Below, in pieces: positions 19,150 through 29,740 of a DNA stretch of 34,767 nt. Where the stretch lies: the NCBI GenBank assembly GCA_021163815.1, contig JAGGTJ010000038.1:1-34767 (forward strand), read 5' to 3'. This DNA is from Deltaproteobacteria bacterium (lineage in GTDB: Bacteria > Desulfobacterota > DSM-4660 > Desulfatiglandales > Desulfatiglandaceae). The position numbers and the translations under genes were made by a program. Numbering within the stretch: position 1 is the stretch's first letter; every line of letters starts with the position of its first letter. The notes beneath the pieces are model-generated. The model did not search any database. It worked only from the letters and a program-made list of their open reading frames with translations, and had not been told where the DNA came from.

Positions 19150-19890
19150 TTATATGGTATTATGTGTCCTGGCAATAACAGCACACATGACCCTTTGTGC
19201 CCCTGCCTTTTTTAATACCCTGGCACACTCGTTTAGGGTGTTGGTCGTTGTTGCCACGTCGTCTACAAGCAAGACGGTTTTTTCTTTAAATGGTTCATGC
19301 CCCTTTACACGGAAGGCACCTCGTATATTCTTGCGCCTGTCCTTTTTATCAAGCATGGCCTGGGGCATGGTATTCTGTATCCTTCTCAGGGATAGAAAAT
19401 CCATTCTGGCGTCAAGTGCATCCGCTATATGTCTGGCAATAAGCAGGCTCTGATTAAAACCCCGTTTACGCAGCCTTTTGGGATGAAGAGGTACAGGCAC
19501 TACAGTGATATTTTTATTTTCGCCGATTTGTTTGCAGACAAATTCTGCAACAATAGGCCCAATGATATCTGCTACAAGGGTGTTTTTTTCATATTTGAGG
19601 GTATAAATAGCCTGTTTTATTTTCCCCTCATATATGTAAGGTGCTTTTATGGTGTCGAAAAATGGTCGCTTTTTTAAACATCGGCCACATAGATGATTTT
19701 CCCCGGAACCATTAAAGGGGATCCCGCATATCGGACAAAAGGGAGATGATATTCTATGGAAACCTGAATAGCAGTCTGAGCATAATCCCAACGTGTTATG
19801 CGTAGATATGAATCCATGGCAGAGGATACACCTTGGCGGGTATATGATATTTATGATGTTGTTAAAAATGCCCATGTCTGAGCAGTTCAA
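19150..19890 (-). CDS. comF: ComF family phosphoribosyltransferase-like protein
   Basis: N-terminal Cys motifs (PPRCILCHGF...CPICGIPFNGSGENHLCGRC) and PRTase motif KTVLLVDDVATTTNTLNECARVLKKAG. Confidence 0.93.
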   Translation of the reverse strand: MNCSDMGIFNNIINIIYPPRCILCHGFISTHNTLGLCSDCYSGFHRISSPFCPICGIPFNGSGENHLCGRCLKKRPFFDTIKAPYIYEGKIKQAIYTLKYEKNTLVADIIGPIVAEFVCKQIGENKNITVVPVPLHPKRLRKRGFNQSLLIARHIADALDARMDFLSLRRIQNTMPQAMLDKKDRRKNIRGAFRVKGHEPFKEKTVLLVDDVATTTNTLNECARVLKKAGAQRVMCAVIARTHNTI

Positions 19891-19907
19891 GATTTTTATA
19901 AGATCCT

Positions 19908-20053
19908 TTTACCATGAAAACACACAAAACCATATTAAAAAACCAGTCTGTATTTTCATATCCGTGGGTGGCCAGGATATCCTGTCTGCGCCTGTCTGCG
20001 CCTGTCTGCGTGCGTTGGCGCACAGGCAGGTTTGGATCCGGCTATGCCGGTTT
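19908..20053 (-). repeat. Family A repeat, long subtype (copy A5)
   Basis: TTTTACCATGAAAACACACAAAACCATATTAAAAAACCAGTCTGTATTTTCATATCCGTGGGTGGCCAGGAT, three CCTGTCTGCG units, then GTGCGTTGGCGCAC...GGATCCGGCTATGCCGGTTT. Confidence 0.85.
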
Positions 20054-20213
20054 AGCATCCCAATATACACGAACTATAAGCGGTCTACAAATAGATTTGG
20101 GCACTATTGATACGCAAAAAGTAAAACTAATGGCTAAGTAAAAATCCTTCTACTGCGGTTTGCCCACCTTTTGTTGAGCTGATACGAAAAACGGATACTT
20201 TTACATATGTAAG

Positions 20214-21980
20214 CTACTTACGCAGACGAATATTTTTGGGGGTTACCTCCATTAATTCGTCATCATTGATATATGATATACATTCTTCAAGGCTCATTTG
20301 AGTCGGAGGTGTAAGAATTACGTTTTCATCTGATCCTGATGCCCGCATATTTGTCAGTTTTTTCCCCTTTGCCGGGTTCACTACCATGTCTTGGGGTCTG
20401 CAGTGTTCACCTATTATCTGGCCTGCATAGACCTTTACTCCCGGTCCGTAAAAGAGTTTTCCGCGATCCTGGAGATTAAACAGGGCATAGGCCACTGTTG
20501 TACATGTCTCCTTGACGATCATTACACCCTTGTTACGTGTAGTTATGTCTCCTGCAAACGGGCCATATTCGAGAAAAATATGATTCATTATACCCGTTCC
20601 CTTGGTATCAGTCAAAAATTCGGATCTGAATCCAAGCAGACCGCGTGTAGGAATCTTGTAAATGAGTCGGGTTGTGTTGTTGTTTTGGTCCATTTTCACA
20701 AGCTTGCCTTTACGTTTGCCCAGTTTTTCAATAACAGTGCCCATGTAATCACTGTTTACATCTATTGTAAGCTCTTCATATGGTTCCATCAGCCTGCCAT
20801 CGATTTTTTTCATAATAACCTGTGGCCTTGTGACTTCGAACTCGTATCCCTCCCGTCTCATCTTTTCTATCAGTATTGACAGGTGGAGTTCTCCCCTGCC
20901 AGAGACCTTGAAGCCTCTCCCGTTTTCCAGCTCTTCCACAATAAGGGAGGGGTCGGAAAGCGCCTCCCTTTTTAGACGTTCCGTAAGATGTTTTGATGTG
21001 GAGAACTTTCCTTCTGTGCCTGCAAAAGGAGAATTGTTTGGAAGAAAGTTGGTGGAAATTGTGGCCGGATCAATCTGCATTGGAGGAAGGGGTCTTGGAT
21101 CATCGGGATCGGTGTAAGTTACTCCGAGAGTAACATCATCCATTCCTGCAACTGCTACTATCTCTCCAACACCTGCAATATCCGTGGGAACCTTCCTGTT
21201 TCCCTCAAATGTGTAGACCTTGCTTATACGGGCAGGGACCAATGTCCCATCACGTTTTGCCACTGCTATGTTTTTATTAATATTTAATGTCCCCCCGGTT
21301 ATCTTGCCAACACCGAGGCGTCCGAGATATGAGGAATACTCTATAGAACTTACCAGCATCTGGAGTGGTGCATCAGGGTCACCTTCTGGTGCGGGTATGT
21401 ATGAGATTATTTTTTCAAATAAATCCTCCATGGATTTTTTTTCTCCTGTCTCCTCAGAGAGTATGTATCCTTCCTTGGCAGAGGTAAAAATGACCGGAAA
21501 ATCCAATATTTGATCCGGTGCGTTTAATTCTACAAACAGATCAAATACCTGATCCACTGCCCATTCCGGGCGGGCGGCAGGCTTGTCTATCTTGTTGATT
21601 ACCACTATTGTGGGCAGGTTGAGGGCGAGTGACTTTTTCAGTACAAAATAGGTTTGAGGCATGGGCCCTTCCTGGGCATCAACGAGGAGAAGGACGCCGT
21701 CTGCCATTTTCAGTACCCTTTCTACCTGTCCACCGAAGTCTGCATGCCCGGGGGTATCAATTATATTTATCTTGTATCCGCTGTAACGGAAGGATGCGTT
21801 TTTAGAGGTAATGGTAATACCCCTTTCCCGTTCCAGATCCATGGAATCCATAAAGCGTTCGGCAATGTGCTGGTTTTCTCTAAACATTCCAGCCTGTTTG
21901 AACATCTGATCTACCAAGGTGGTCTTTCCATGATCTACGTGGGCAATAATTGCAATATTTCTTATTTTTTCCTTATTCAT
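20214..21980 (-). CDS. typA: Translational GTPase TypA/BipA
   Basis: [42 protein letters not shown], and characteristic C-terminal domain ([23 protein letters not shown]). Confidence 0.98.
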   Translation of the reverse strand: MNKEKIRNIAIIAHVDHGKTTLVDQMFKQAGMFRENQHIAERFMDSMDLERERGITITSKNASFRYSGYKINIIDTPGHADFGGQVERVLKMADGVLLLVDAQEGPMPQTYFVLKKSLALNLPTIVVINKIDKPAARPEWAVDQVFDLFVELNAPDQILDFPVIFTSAKEGYILSEETGEKKSMEDLFEKIISYIPAPEGDPDAPLQMLVSSIEYSSYLGRLGVGKITGGTLNINKNIAVAKRDGTLVPARISKVYTFEGNRKVPTDIAGVGEIVAVAGMDDVTLGVTYTDPDDPRPLPPMQIDPATISTNFLPNNSPFAGTEGKFSTSKHLTERLKREALSDPSLIVEELENGRGFKVSGRGELHLSILIEKMRREGYEFEVTRPQVIMKKIDGRLMEPYEELTIDVNSDYMGTVIEKLGKRKGKLVKMDQNNNTTRLIYKIPTRGLLGFRSEFLTDTKGTGIMNHIFLEYGPFAGDITTRNKGVMIVKETCTTVAYALFNLQDRGKLFYGPGVKVYAGQIIGEHCRPQDMVVNPAKGKKLTNMRASGSDENVILTPPTQMSLEECISYINDDELMEVTPKNIRLRK

Positions 21981-22103
21981 ATTTTTTTGATTTCCTCGAT
22001 GTTATGAAAATATATTTTTTTCCAGAGTCCTATACAGTTAAAGCGGGTTCCCAATGGGTGTAAAGAATTGGAAACCCTGCTGTGTCCTGGATTTGTGGAT
22101 GGA

Positions 22104-22123
22104 GACTTTTTACGACGCCATCA
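22104..22123. repeat. Solo family T end abutting the M48 peptidase stop codon
   Basis: GACTTTTTACGACGCCATCA identical to the outer end of 25706-25824. Confidence 0.7.
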
Positions 22124-23446
22124 TTATTGATGCAGATAGCCCCACTGCAATAAACGGTTATAGGCATATTGGGCAAATTTTCCGGTGTTTACCTGCTGCA
22201 GATAACGGTAGTAGTATCTTGCGGCCTCATTGTATTTGCCCATGCCTTCCAATGCATACCCTTTGAAAAAAATAATGGTGGGATTCCCAGGCAGGATTCT
22301 TTCATTCCGGTCAAGGTCATTGTAAGCGTCTTTGTATCTTTTTAACTGTAATTCAGTATAGCCGCTTATAAAATAGGCCTGGGCCTCCTGGGGATAGACC
22401 TTTTTGGCCATTTTTGCATATGGCAGGGCCAATCGCGGCTCTTCCCTTATTAGATGCAGTTTTGCCATCATCAAAAGGCCTGCGTAATCCCGGGGCATTT
22501 CTTTGAGTGCGCGTATGAACATGGACTCAGCCTTTACATATTGTTTTTTGGCAGTATACTCCTGTCCCTGCTGCAGCTCTTTTATAGCATGTTTTTTGCG
22601 TCGCAGGTCAACGGTGTGAGACATAAAACCTTTGCGGTAAAATCCCAGGTTGGTGGTATTAGAGTACCTGGTTCGTGCCCGTTTAAGGGCTGTTTCATAG
22701 CGTTCTTCACTCATGGGATGGTCTGCAAAGAGTGTTTCGGCGATCCCTCCTTTGTGGTGTGAGTGTCGCCTTAATATATCCATTACTTCTACCATCCCAT
22801 AGGGATTATATCCTGCCTTAACCATATATTCCATGCCAAGTTTATCTGCCTCGCGTTCATCCTCACGACTGTATGAAGCAAGGAAAATACTCTTACCAAA
22901 CATGCCGAGCTGGGAGGCAAGGTCTCCGTATCCTTCGGATGCAGCCAACAGTGAAGCACCTGTTACCACGACTTGACTGATTATATTGACTGTCATCTGT
23001 TGTGCTGTATGACGTGCATTTACATGCCCTAGTTCATGCCCTATGATTGCTGCCAACTGGGCCTCATTTTCAAGCTCTATAAGCATCCCCCGTGTTATTG
23101 CTATACTTCCACCAGGAAAGGCATAGGCGTTCATGTGTACCGCATTGACGCCTCTGAAGGAATAGAGCATGTTGGGACGATGGGTATGGCGCGCAATTTT
23201 CAGGCCTGTCCTGTTAATGTACCTGTTAAGGGCCTTGTTCTGCAATGGCCCGTAATCGGCTGAAAACTGCATGGGAGCATATTTTCTGTCTATCTCGACA
23301 TCTCTTTCTTCCGGAACAAGCATAAGCTGCGGTTTGCCTGTAACCGGATTTACGGCACACCCTGTGGCAAATCCTGCTGCAGTTATGCTGAAGAGTTTGA
23401 GGAAATGCCTGCGATCCATTGGCCGTGGTGTATGATCAGTTTCCAT
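22124..23446 (-). CDS. M48 family metallopeptidase with TPR-like C-terminus, probable Tat/lipoprotein signal
   Basis: IIGHELGHVNARH zinc motif; N-terminal MDRRHFLKLFSITAAGFATGC with RR motif and lipobox-like Cys. Confidence 0.92.
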   Translation of the reverse strand: METDHTPRPMDRRHFLKLFSITAAGFATGCAVNPVTGKPQLMLVPEERDVEIDRKYAPMQFSADYGPLQNKALNRYINRTGLKIARHTHRPNMLYSFRGVNAVHMNAYAFPGGSIAITRGMLIELENEAQLAAIIGHELGHVNARHTAQQMTVNIISQVVVTGASLLAASEGYGDLASQLGMFGKSIFLASYSREDEREADKLGMEYMVKAGYNPYGMVEVMDILRRHSHHKGGIAETLFADHPMSEERYETALKRARTRYSNTTNLGFYRKGFMSHTVDLRRKKHAIKELQQGQEYTAKKQYVKAESMFIRALKEMPRDYAGLLMMAKLHLIREEPRLALPYAKMAKKVYPQEAQAYFISGYTELQLKRYKDAYNDLDRNERILPGNPTIIFFKGYALEGMGKYNEAARYYYRYLQQVNTGKFAQYAYNRLLQWGYLHQ

Positions 23447-23464
23447 TTTTTGGTATCTTATTGT

Positions 23465-25027
23465 CTATTGATGTTCTTTTCTGAGCAGATCGTTAACTGT
23501 CTTGACAGGATTGAATGTGATAAGAGGAACCTCTACAAAGACGGTATTCCAGTATGCCATTCCTCCATTCCACAGGCCGGGCAATTCAAGTGCCTTCAGA
23601 TCCCTGCCTTCTTTTGATTTCTGCGAAATTAATACCGCCCGACTGTCAACGTACTTTTTAAGGTCAAAAGGCTTACCCTGCCAGTTTTTGATACTGCAGG
23701 CAATATCTACGGGATTGAAATGGGTTGATGAGGCAAGTATCTTTTGCTGTTCCTCGGAAAAGGGAGAGACCTGAGCACCTTCTACTATCTGAATGGAGAT
23801 GCTCCCATTGTCTTCAACCCAGAAAGGACCCCCTCCAGGTTCTCCTACATTTTTTACCATGCCGCAGACCCGTAAGGGACGATTCAGCTTTTCAAGGATG
23901 ATATCCCTTTTTTCTTCCAATGTCAGGTCGTTGCCTGGTTCAGGAAGGACGGAGAGTTCCGTTCTTATAAATTCTGCGGCTTCATTCAGAATAACTTTGT
24001 CTATGTTATCTGTTTTTAATTTTTTTATATAATAAAATATCTTCTGCTGTGTCTGTATCAGTTTTCCTCCAAGGATATGTTTCCATAAGAATATGTTATG
24101 CTTGAGTCTATCCGGCACTACATTGTCTATGTTTTTGATAAAAATGATATCCTTGTCAATGCTGTTCAGATTTTCAATAAGGGCACCGTGACCGCTTGGT
24201 CTGAAGAGCAGGGAACCATCATCTAACCTGAATGGCCTGTTATCCATATCTACGGCAATTGTATCTGTTTGTTTTTTCTGTATGGAAAAGCTCACATCGA
24301 GCCTCATTTCAAATAGTTTTTCATAGTATTCCTGTATTTCGTCTAACAACCGGTGAAATTTTTCCATATGTTCAGGAGATACGGTAAAGTGTAAACAGCT
24401 TTGTTTGCGCTTATCCTTTATATACCCTGATGATTCAGCAAGGTGTTCTTCAAAGGCCGTCCTTGCTCTGTCTCTGTAGCGATGAAATTTGATCAATCCC
24501 TTTGGAAGATTTGCATACCCAAGCCCTTTTTCCGTTATAAAAAAGTCGATAATCTGTTTGAATTCTCCTGTCTTAATAAGGGCGTCCATATCAAGGCCGT
24601 TTTTTGACATTACTGAATCTATGTCTTCTATGAATGGAAATTTGTAAATGCCATCCATGAACTCAAGTATGTATTGTGCCTCTTTGTCTCCGCTTTTTGC
24701 AGTTGATTCTATATCATATCTGTTTATTTCCCTGTACTTGTTGTTAAATTTGATCAATGTCCGGAACATGCGGCTGGCTGCTCCTGATGCAGGCACAAAC
24801 TTGATTATCTCCATTTCTGGAGCATATCTGTTGTAAATATCTTTCAGTTTTTTTTGTTCCTCCTCATCAAAAACTTTTATTCCGTCATTTACAGTACAGG
24901 GCCGTATCAGTTTTACATAAGGCGCTCCTTTTTTAAACATCTCTATCTGAGACAGGACATCTTTTAAGGTTATCCCCATTTCATTAATCTGTTTGATATC
25001 TCTGTCGGTAAATGATGGTGCATGCAT
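23465..25027 (-). CDS. DUF4301 family protein
   Basis: Sequence features recognised from the family (DIKQINEMGITLKDVLSQIEMFKKGAPYVKLIRPCTVNDGI, FVPASGAASRMFRTL, RPSGHGALIENLN). Confidence 0.85.
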   Translation of the reverse strand: MHAPSFTDRDIKQINEMGITLKDVLSQIEMFKKGAPYVKLIRPCTVNDGIKVFDEEEQKKLKDIYNRYAPEMEIIKFVPASGAASRMFRTLIKFNNKYREINRYDIESTAKSGDKEAQYILEFMDGIYKFPFIEDIDSVMSKNGLDMDALIKTGEFKQIIDFFITEKGLGYANLPKGLIKFHRYRDRARTAFEEHLAESSGYIKDKRKQSCLHFTVSPEHMEKFHRLLDEIQEYYEKLFEMRLDVSFSIQKKQTDTIAVDMDNRPFRLDDGSLLFRPSGHGALIENLNSIDKDIIFIKNIDNVVPDRLKHNIFLWKHILGGKLIQTQQKIFYYIKKLKTDNIDKVILNEAAEFIRTELSVLPEPGNDLTLEEKRDIILEKLNRPLRVCGMVKNVGEPGGGPFWVEDNGSISIQIVEGAQVSPFSEEQQKILASSTHFNPVDIACSIKNWQGKPFDLKKYVDSRAVLISQKSKEGRDLKALELPGLWNGGMAYWNTVFVEVPLITFNPVKTVNDLLRKEHQ

Positions 25028-25347
25028 TATAGGATCCTCCCTGTTTCGTCTTGTTTTTCGTCTCTTGTCTTTTTGTGCAACAGGTAAAACATCAACTTGA
25101 CTTTATCCTGTCAAGATTTTACCTTGAAAGTCAGCTTTAACGGGTGTAATGATCTTTGAAAATGAGAACCCGTCTTTATTCAGTGCAGATCGGGCCCTCA
25201 GGGAGAGCGAAGGACTGAACACCGTATAATACCTGAAAACTGATCTGTTTTCCATTTATAAAAGATATAGGATACATAGAGGTTTTACATAACGTTCCCT
25301 GTTCTTTGGTTCTGTGCCTGCCTTACGGCAGACAGGACATGCTCAGA

Positions 25348-25395
25348 TTTTACCGTGAAGGTATATCGCACTGAAAGGCCAGGCTGTATTTTCAT
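25348..25395 (-). repeat. Truncated family A copy (A6)
   Basis: TTTTACCGTGAAGGTATATCGCACTGAAAGGCCAGGCTGTATTTTCATG. Confidence 0.65.
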
Positions 25396-25416
25396 GAAAA
25401 TGCTGTAAAAATTTTA

Positions 25417-25647
25417 ATGCCGGAAAAGATGCAGACAGTGGCAAATCTTTTAAGCCAGGTAGGTTTCAAAAATCAGGTTGATGCATTTGTCCTCAGTATG
25501 AACAGGGCTGCTGAAAAAGCGGTTCCTGAGGCAGTTCCACTCTTTGTTGACGCGATAAAGCATATGACAATCAGCGATGCTGTAAAAATCCTTAAGGGGG
25601 GAGATACTAGAAAAAAGGATAAGGAGAGATCCTGCGGGCAAGGGTAA
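25417..25647 (+). pseudogene. Probable fragment of a DUF4197 family gene
   Basis: MPEKMQTVANLLSQVGFKNQVDAFVLSMNRAAEKAVPEAVPLFVDAIKHMTISDAVKILKGGDT resembles an internal DUF4197 segment; N-terminal signal/lipoprotein part and C-terminal half are absent. Confidence 0.6.
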
Positions 25648-25705
25648 CTCATCTTTTAAAAACAGTGTTTGGATCAAACTGATTTTATGCCCGTTTTTTA
25701 TGTTT

Positions 25706-25824
25706 TATGAACCTGTAAAAAGTCCGTCGCAAAAACCTTGAACACAATATATTGCGAGACTTAGCAAAATCCCCCTGTATGTTGAGGTCAATTCTCTGAT
25801 TTTCGACTTTTTACGACGCCATCA
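25706..25824. mobile_element. MITE-like repeat family T, copy 2 (opposite orientation to copy 1)
   Basis: TTATGAACCTGTAAAAAGTCCGTCGCAAAAACC...ACACAATATATTGCGAGAC...TTTTCGACTTTTTACGACGCCATCA; reverse complement aligns to 2680-2802. Confidence 0.75.
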
Positions 25825-25840
25825 TGTTTAAACCCATAAA

Positions 25841-26083
25841 ATGGAGGATATTAAGGTCATGGGTTTGGAAAAGGTTGTTTTTTTTGAGCCATACCCCTTT
25901 GTTACAGGGCAGAAAATACATATAAAAAATGGACCGAGAAAGGGAGACTGGGAAGTCATAGGAGTTAGTGACCGGAAGGTCAGGTTACGCTGTCCCGTAT
26001 CTTTGAGGGAGTTTGAGTGGGATCACTTTTGTTATAAAACAGAAGAGAAAGACGGCGTTAAATGGCCTGACGATGGAGAATAG
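25841..26083 (+). CDS. Small hypothetical protein (80 aa)
   Basis: ORF MEDIKVMGLEKVVFFEPYPFVTGQKIHIKNGPRKGDWEVIGVSDRKVRLRCPVSLREFEWDHFCY with plausible coding composition; family not recognised. Confidence 0.6.
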   Translation: MEDIKVMGLEKVVFFEPYPFVTGQKIHIKNGPRKGDWEVIGVSDRKVRLRCPVSLREFEWDHFCYKTEEKDGVKWPDDGE

Positions 26084-26171
26084 GTAATTCTCTGTCAACA
26101 GATTAATTTTGATGGCGTTGTAAAAGGTCTCCATATTTGAAAATAGTTTATGCAGGTTTTAGGTTTGAGCA

Positions 26172-27167
26172 TTGGGTAAACAGGTTATCGATGTGTTTAA
26201 TAAAAAACTTATAAGTATAACAGAAAAAATCATTAATAACAGGAAGTTTTCTCCCTCTTACGATGATATGGTAAGCCTTACGGGAGAGGATGTGTATGAG
26301 ATCTTGATATGTGCAAACAAGATCAGAGAACGCTATAAGGGGCAGGGCACCTTTACCTGTTCAATAATAAATGCCAAGTCAGGATCCTGTTCCCAGGACT
26401 GTGCCTTTTGTGCCCAGTCTGCCTATAATAAAACAGGCGCTGTAACATACCCCCTTATGAATGAAGCAGATATTGTAAGCAGGGCGGTTGACATGTACAA
26501 CGCCGGCGCCGACAGGTTTTCCATGGTTACAAGCGGTTATATGTTGAAAGACAGGGAGATAGATACCATATGCAGGGCCACTGAAAAGATCAGGCAAAAA
26601 ACGCCCCTTAAGGTATGCACCTCATTGGGTATGTTGACTGAATCCCTGGCACGCAGACTTAAGGAAAGCGGGGTGGATACCTATCATCATAACCTGGAGA
26701 CTGCGAGATCGTATTTTGCCAAAATATGCACTACGCATGACTATGATGAGGATATAGCAACAGTCAGGATAGCAGGCTCCGCTGGGTTAAGGACATGTTC
26801 AGGGGGAATACTGGGGCTTGGCGAGACATGGGAACAGCGTATGGAACTGGCCTTTACCCTGAAGGAGATGGATGTGGACTCCATTCCTGTCAATTTTCTG
26901 AACCCTATACCCGGAACCAGAATGGAGACAAGATCATTGCTTCCTCCCATGGAGGCAATAAAATCAATTGCCCTTTTCCGCATGATAAATCCGGATAAGG
27001 ATATTACCATCTGTGGTGGCAGAGAGGTTGTGCTTAAGGATTTTCAGTCCTGGATCTTTTTGGCCGGTGCTAATGGCATTATGATAGGGGATTATCTTAC
27101 GACCAAGGGACGGAATGCAGGTATGGACATGGAGATGATCCGGCAGATGGGACTTAAACCGGCCTGA
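26172..27167 (+). CDS. bioB: Biotin synthase
   Basis: Radical SAM motif SGSCSQDCAFCAQS; NHNLETA-like YHHNLETA; GLGETWEQR; NFLNPIPGT; TTG start. Confidence 0.97.
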   Translation: MGKQVIDVFNKKLISITEKIINNRKFSPSYDDMVSLTGEDVYEILICANKIRERYKGQGTFTCSIINAKSGSCSQDCAFCAQSAYNKTGAVTYPLMNEADIVSRAVDMYNAGADRFSMVTSGYMLKDREIDTICRATEKIRQKTPLKVCTSLGMLTESLARRLKESGVDTYHHNLETARSYFAKICTTHDYDEDIATVRIAGSAGLRTCSGGILGLGETWEQRMELAFTLKEMDVDSIPVNFLNPIPGTRMETRSLLPPMEAIKSIALFRMINPDKDITICGGREVVLKDFQSWIFLAGANGIMIGDYLTTKGRNAGMDMEMIRQMGLKPA

Positions 27168-27249
27168 CTGCAAGATATCATGGCTATTTCCGGATATGAA
27201 AATACATCCTGGTTTTTCAGCACGGCTTTGTATGTTTTTACGGTAAAAT
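27155..27249 (+). repeat. Family A repeat (copy A7) overlapping the 3' end of bioB
   Basis: CTTAAACCGGCCTGACTGCAAGATATCATGGCTATTTCCGGATATGAAAATACATCCTGGTTTTTCAGCACGGCTTTGTATGTTTTTACGGTAAAA. Confidence 0.8.
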
Positions 27250-27319
27250 AACAGCTTCAATAAGGGGATAGGGGCGTTTTCTCTTTGAGAGGGTTATCTA
27301 CTTTACGGGTTTATCAGAG

Positions 27320-28696
27320 ATGGATACAGCAAAAATGTCAAGAAAAGAGATAGATGCATTGGAAAAAGACGATGTCAGGTATATCTGGCATCCCTTTACA
27401 CAGATGAAAGAGTATGCAGAGGAAAAACCTCTTATTATCAAAGAGGGCAGGGGCTGCATTGTTAAGGACACTTATGGCCGTGAGTATATAGATGGTGTTG
27501 CATCCCTGTGGACCAATGTTCATGGCCACAGAAAACCTGAGATAGATGAGGCGATCAAAAGGCAGGTGGATATGATATCTCATTCCACCCTTCTCGGGTT
27601 GTCCAATATCCCTGTAATAGAATGTGCAAGGGAGCTGGTAAAGATTACACCTGAAGGACTCAACAAGGTCTTTTTTTCTGATAGTGGTTCCACCTCTGTT
27701 GAGATTGCCCTTAAAATGGCCTTTCAGTTTCATCGACAGGCTCCTGACGGGGATCCGAAACGTACCAAATTTATGTGTCTTACCAATGGCTATCATGGAG
27801 ATACCCTTGGCGCTGTCAGTGTCGGTGGAATAGACCTGTTTCATGAGATATACAGACCACTGCTGTTCGATACCATAAAGGCGGAGTCGCCATACTGCTA
27901 CCGGTGTCCGTTCTCCCTGTCTTTTCCTTCATGCGGTTTTGAATGTCTTGGACAGATGGAACGGCTCATGGAAGAGCATGCCCACGAAACAGCCGCACTG
28001 ATTATGGAACCTATGGTCCAGGGAGCGGGAGGAATCATTGTTCATCCTGCCGGTTATCTGAAGAGGGTAAGGGAGTTGTGCGACAGGTTTGATATTATAA
28101 TGATAGCTGATGAGGTTGCGGTTGGTTTTGGAAAGACCGGCAGGATGTTCGGATGTGAAAATGAAGGTGTGCGTCCTGATATTATGACACTTGGAAAGGG
28201 TATTACCGGAGGATATCTGCCTCTTGCAGCAACCGTTACCACGGAGAGGATCTATAACGGTTTTTTAGGCAATTATGATGACTTTAAGACCTTTTTTCAT
28301 GGGCATACCTTTACGGGTAACCAGTTGGCCTGTTCTGCTGCCGTTGCAAGCATGAAACTCTTTGAGGAGGAAGACATCATAAATGGCCTTCAGGAGAAGA
28401 TAGATTTTTTTGCAGACAGACTGAGGCCATTTTCATCTCTTGATCATGTTGGTGATGTGCGGCAGTGTGGTTTTATGGTAGGAATTGAGCTCGTGGCAGA
28501 CAGGGATACAAAGGAGATGTTTCCTGCAGGAGAGAGGATAGGCCACCAGGTTATAATGGAGGCACGCAGGCATGGGCTGATTATCAGGCCTCTCGGCGAT
28601 GTGATTGTTTTAATGCCGCCCCTTGCGATTAGTAAAGAAGAGATAGAAAAGATCTGTACAATAACCTATGAGTCAATCAGGAAGATTACGGAATGA
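27320..28696 (+). CDS. bioA: Adenosylmethionine-8-amino-7-oxononanoate aminotransferase
   Basis: YIWHPFTQMKEY, DGVASLWTNVHGH, FSDSGSTSVEIALKMAFQFH, MIADEVAVGFGKTGRMFGCE, LGKGITGGYLPLAAT. Confidence 0.96.
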   Translation: MDTAKMSRKEIDALEKDDVRYIWHPFTQMKEYAEEKPLIIKEGRGCIVKDTYGREYIDGVASLWTNVHGHRKPEIDEAIKRQVDMISHSTLLGLSNIPVIECARELVKITPEGLNKVFFSDSGSTSVEIALKMAFQFHRQAPDGDPKRTKFMCLTNGYHGDTLGAVSVGGIDLFHEIYRPLLFDTIKAESPYCYRCPFSLSFPSCGFECLGQMERLMEEHAHETAALIMEPMVQGAGGIIVHPAGYLKRVRELCDRFDIIMIADEVAVGFGKTGRMFGCENEGVRPDIMTLGKGITGGYLPLAATVTTERIYNGFLGNYDDFKTFFHGHTFTGNQLACSAAVASMKLFEEEDIINGLQEKIDFFADRLRPFSSLDHVGDVRQCGFMVGIELVADRDTKEMFPAGERIGHQVIMEARRHGLIIRPLGDVIVLMPPLAISKEEIEKICTITYESIRKITE

Positions 28697-28735
28697 ACGA
28701 TGTTGAATGAATATCTTCCTGTCAGACTGGTAGTT

Positions 28736-29740
28736 TCAGAAGATATCCCCATATTTTCTTTGACGTAGCATTTCAATAAAGGTTTCAATTCGCAGGGTGA
28801 TCCGACTGTCTACGGGGCCTGGACGGTCTCCTTCAAGAGTCAGTACAGGAATATTTATCTCTTTTCGTATTATGATATCGTATATCTGCCTGTAACAAAA
28901 TGTTTGTGTATAATGAATGAGCCCGTCTATGTTCCGCTCTTTTATTGCGGCCTGGATATCCCTTAATCTGCCGTTTATATCATAGGGATATGTATATGTG
29001 AGATACTGATCAACTATATTATTGCAATCAAACGGCATGCTGAACTGTCTCTGTACCTCGTTAAAGACAACACCTGCCCCAAGGGAATCAATCAATTCAT
29101 AAAAACCGCTGAAAATGGGAGGAACCCCGAGATAACCCAGCTTGATATCCGGGGATTTTGGTTCTCTTGCCTCTGCCTCCCTAAGAAAGCTGTCTATTTC
29201 TTTCTCAAATGTGTCAGGATCACCGTTGAAATCTGAGCTTTGGACGAGAAACAGATGGTTTTCATATCCTGTGACCTTGCCTTTTTCCCATGTTAGCCTG
29301 TCAAGCCTTTTCAGCTTGTTTCTTATCTGTTTGAACCGTGACCATACGGCCTTGGTTTCCGGCCATGTTACCGAAAGACTTTTCTGCAGTTTTTCCATTT
29401 GCGCAATCAACCTGTCCCTGTTTTTGTCCTGTGGGTATTCAAAGGCCGTTACGTTTATACCAGCATGGTGCAACACCTCACTTAGTGCAATGGTGTTACT
29501 GCAGTCTCCGCCGGTGACTGCTATTACCTCTTTTATATCTTTTGCAAATACAACGGAATAGATGCCTTTGATCCATGAACAGATATTATGGGAAAAGCCG
29601 TGGACTTCTGCCCTTGAAACCAGGTTGTTGGGGGCGCTGTCTGTAATGAAGAGATTGTTTAGATCTACTGGTCGCACCCCGGCTGCAAACAGAATTTCTG
29701 CAGGGAGGGTAGCTGTTATTCCTACGATCCTGTTATGCAT
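28736..29740 (-). CDS. 2-hydroxyacyl-CoA dehydratase D-component / HgdB-BcrB-like protein
   Basis: GITATLPAEILFAAGVRPVDLNNLF, CSWIKGIYSVV, AVTGGDCSNT, DGLIHYTQTFCYRQI; three candidate cluster-ligand cysteines retained; start MHNRIVGIT or MSMHN preferred. Confidence 0.8.
   Translation of the reverse strand: MHNRIVGITATLPAEILFAAGVRPVDLNNLFITDSAPNNLVSRAEVHGFSHNICSWIKGIYSVVFAKDIKEVIAVTGGDCSNTIALSEVLHHAGINVTAFEYPQDKNRDRLIAQMEKLQKSLSVTWPETKAVWSRFKQIRNKLKRLDRLTWEKGKVTGYENHLFLVQSSDFNGDPDTFEKEIDSFLREAEAREPKSPDIKLGYLGVPPIFSGFYELIDSLGAGVVFNEVQRQFSMPFDCNNIVDQYLTYTYPYDINGRLRDIQAAIKERNIDGLIHYTQTFCYRQIYDIIIRKEINIPVLTLEGDRPGPVDSRITLRIETFIEMLRQRKYGDIF

Noticed and set aside
19981-20010. Three direct 10-bp repeats (CCTGTCTGCG) as a possible CRISPR or VNTR array
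   Set aside because: Units are contiguous with no spacers, and the structure is explained as an internal module of the family A long subtype; no cas genes.
25096-25115. CTTGAC-TTTATCCT-GTCAAG inverted repeat upstream of the DUF4301 gene
   Set aside because: Only a 6-bp stem; could be an operator but too short to support a call.
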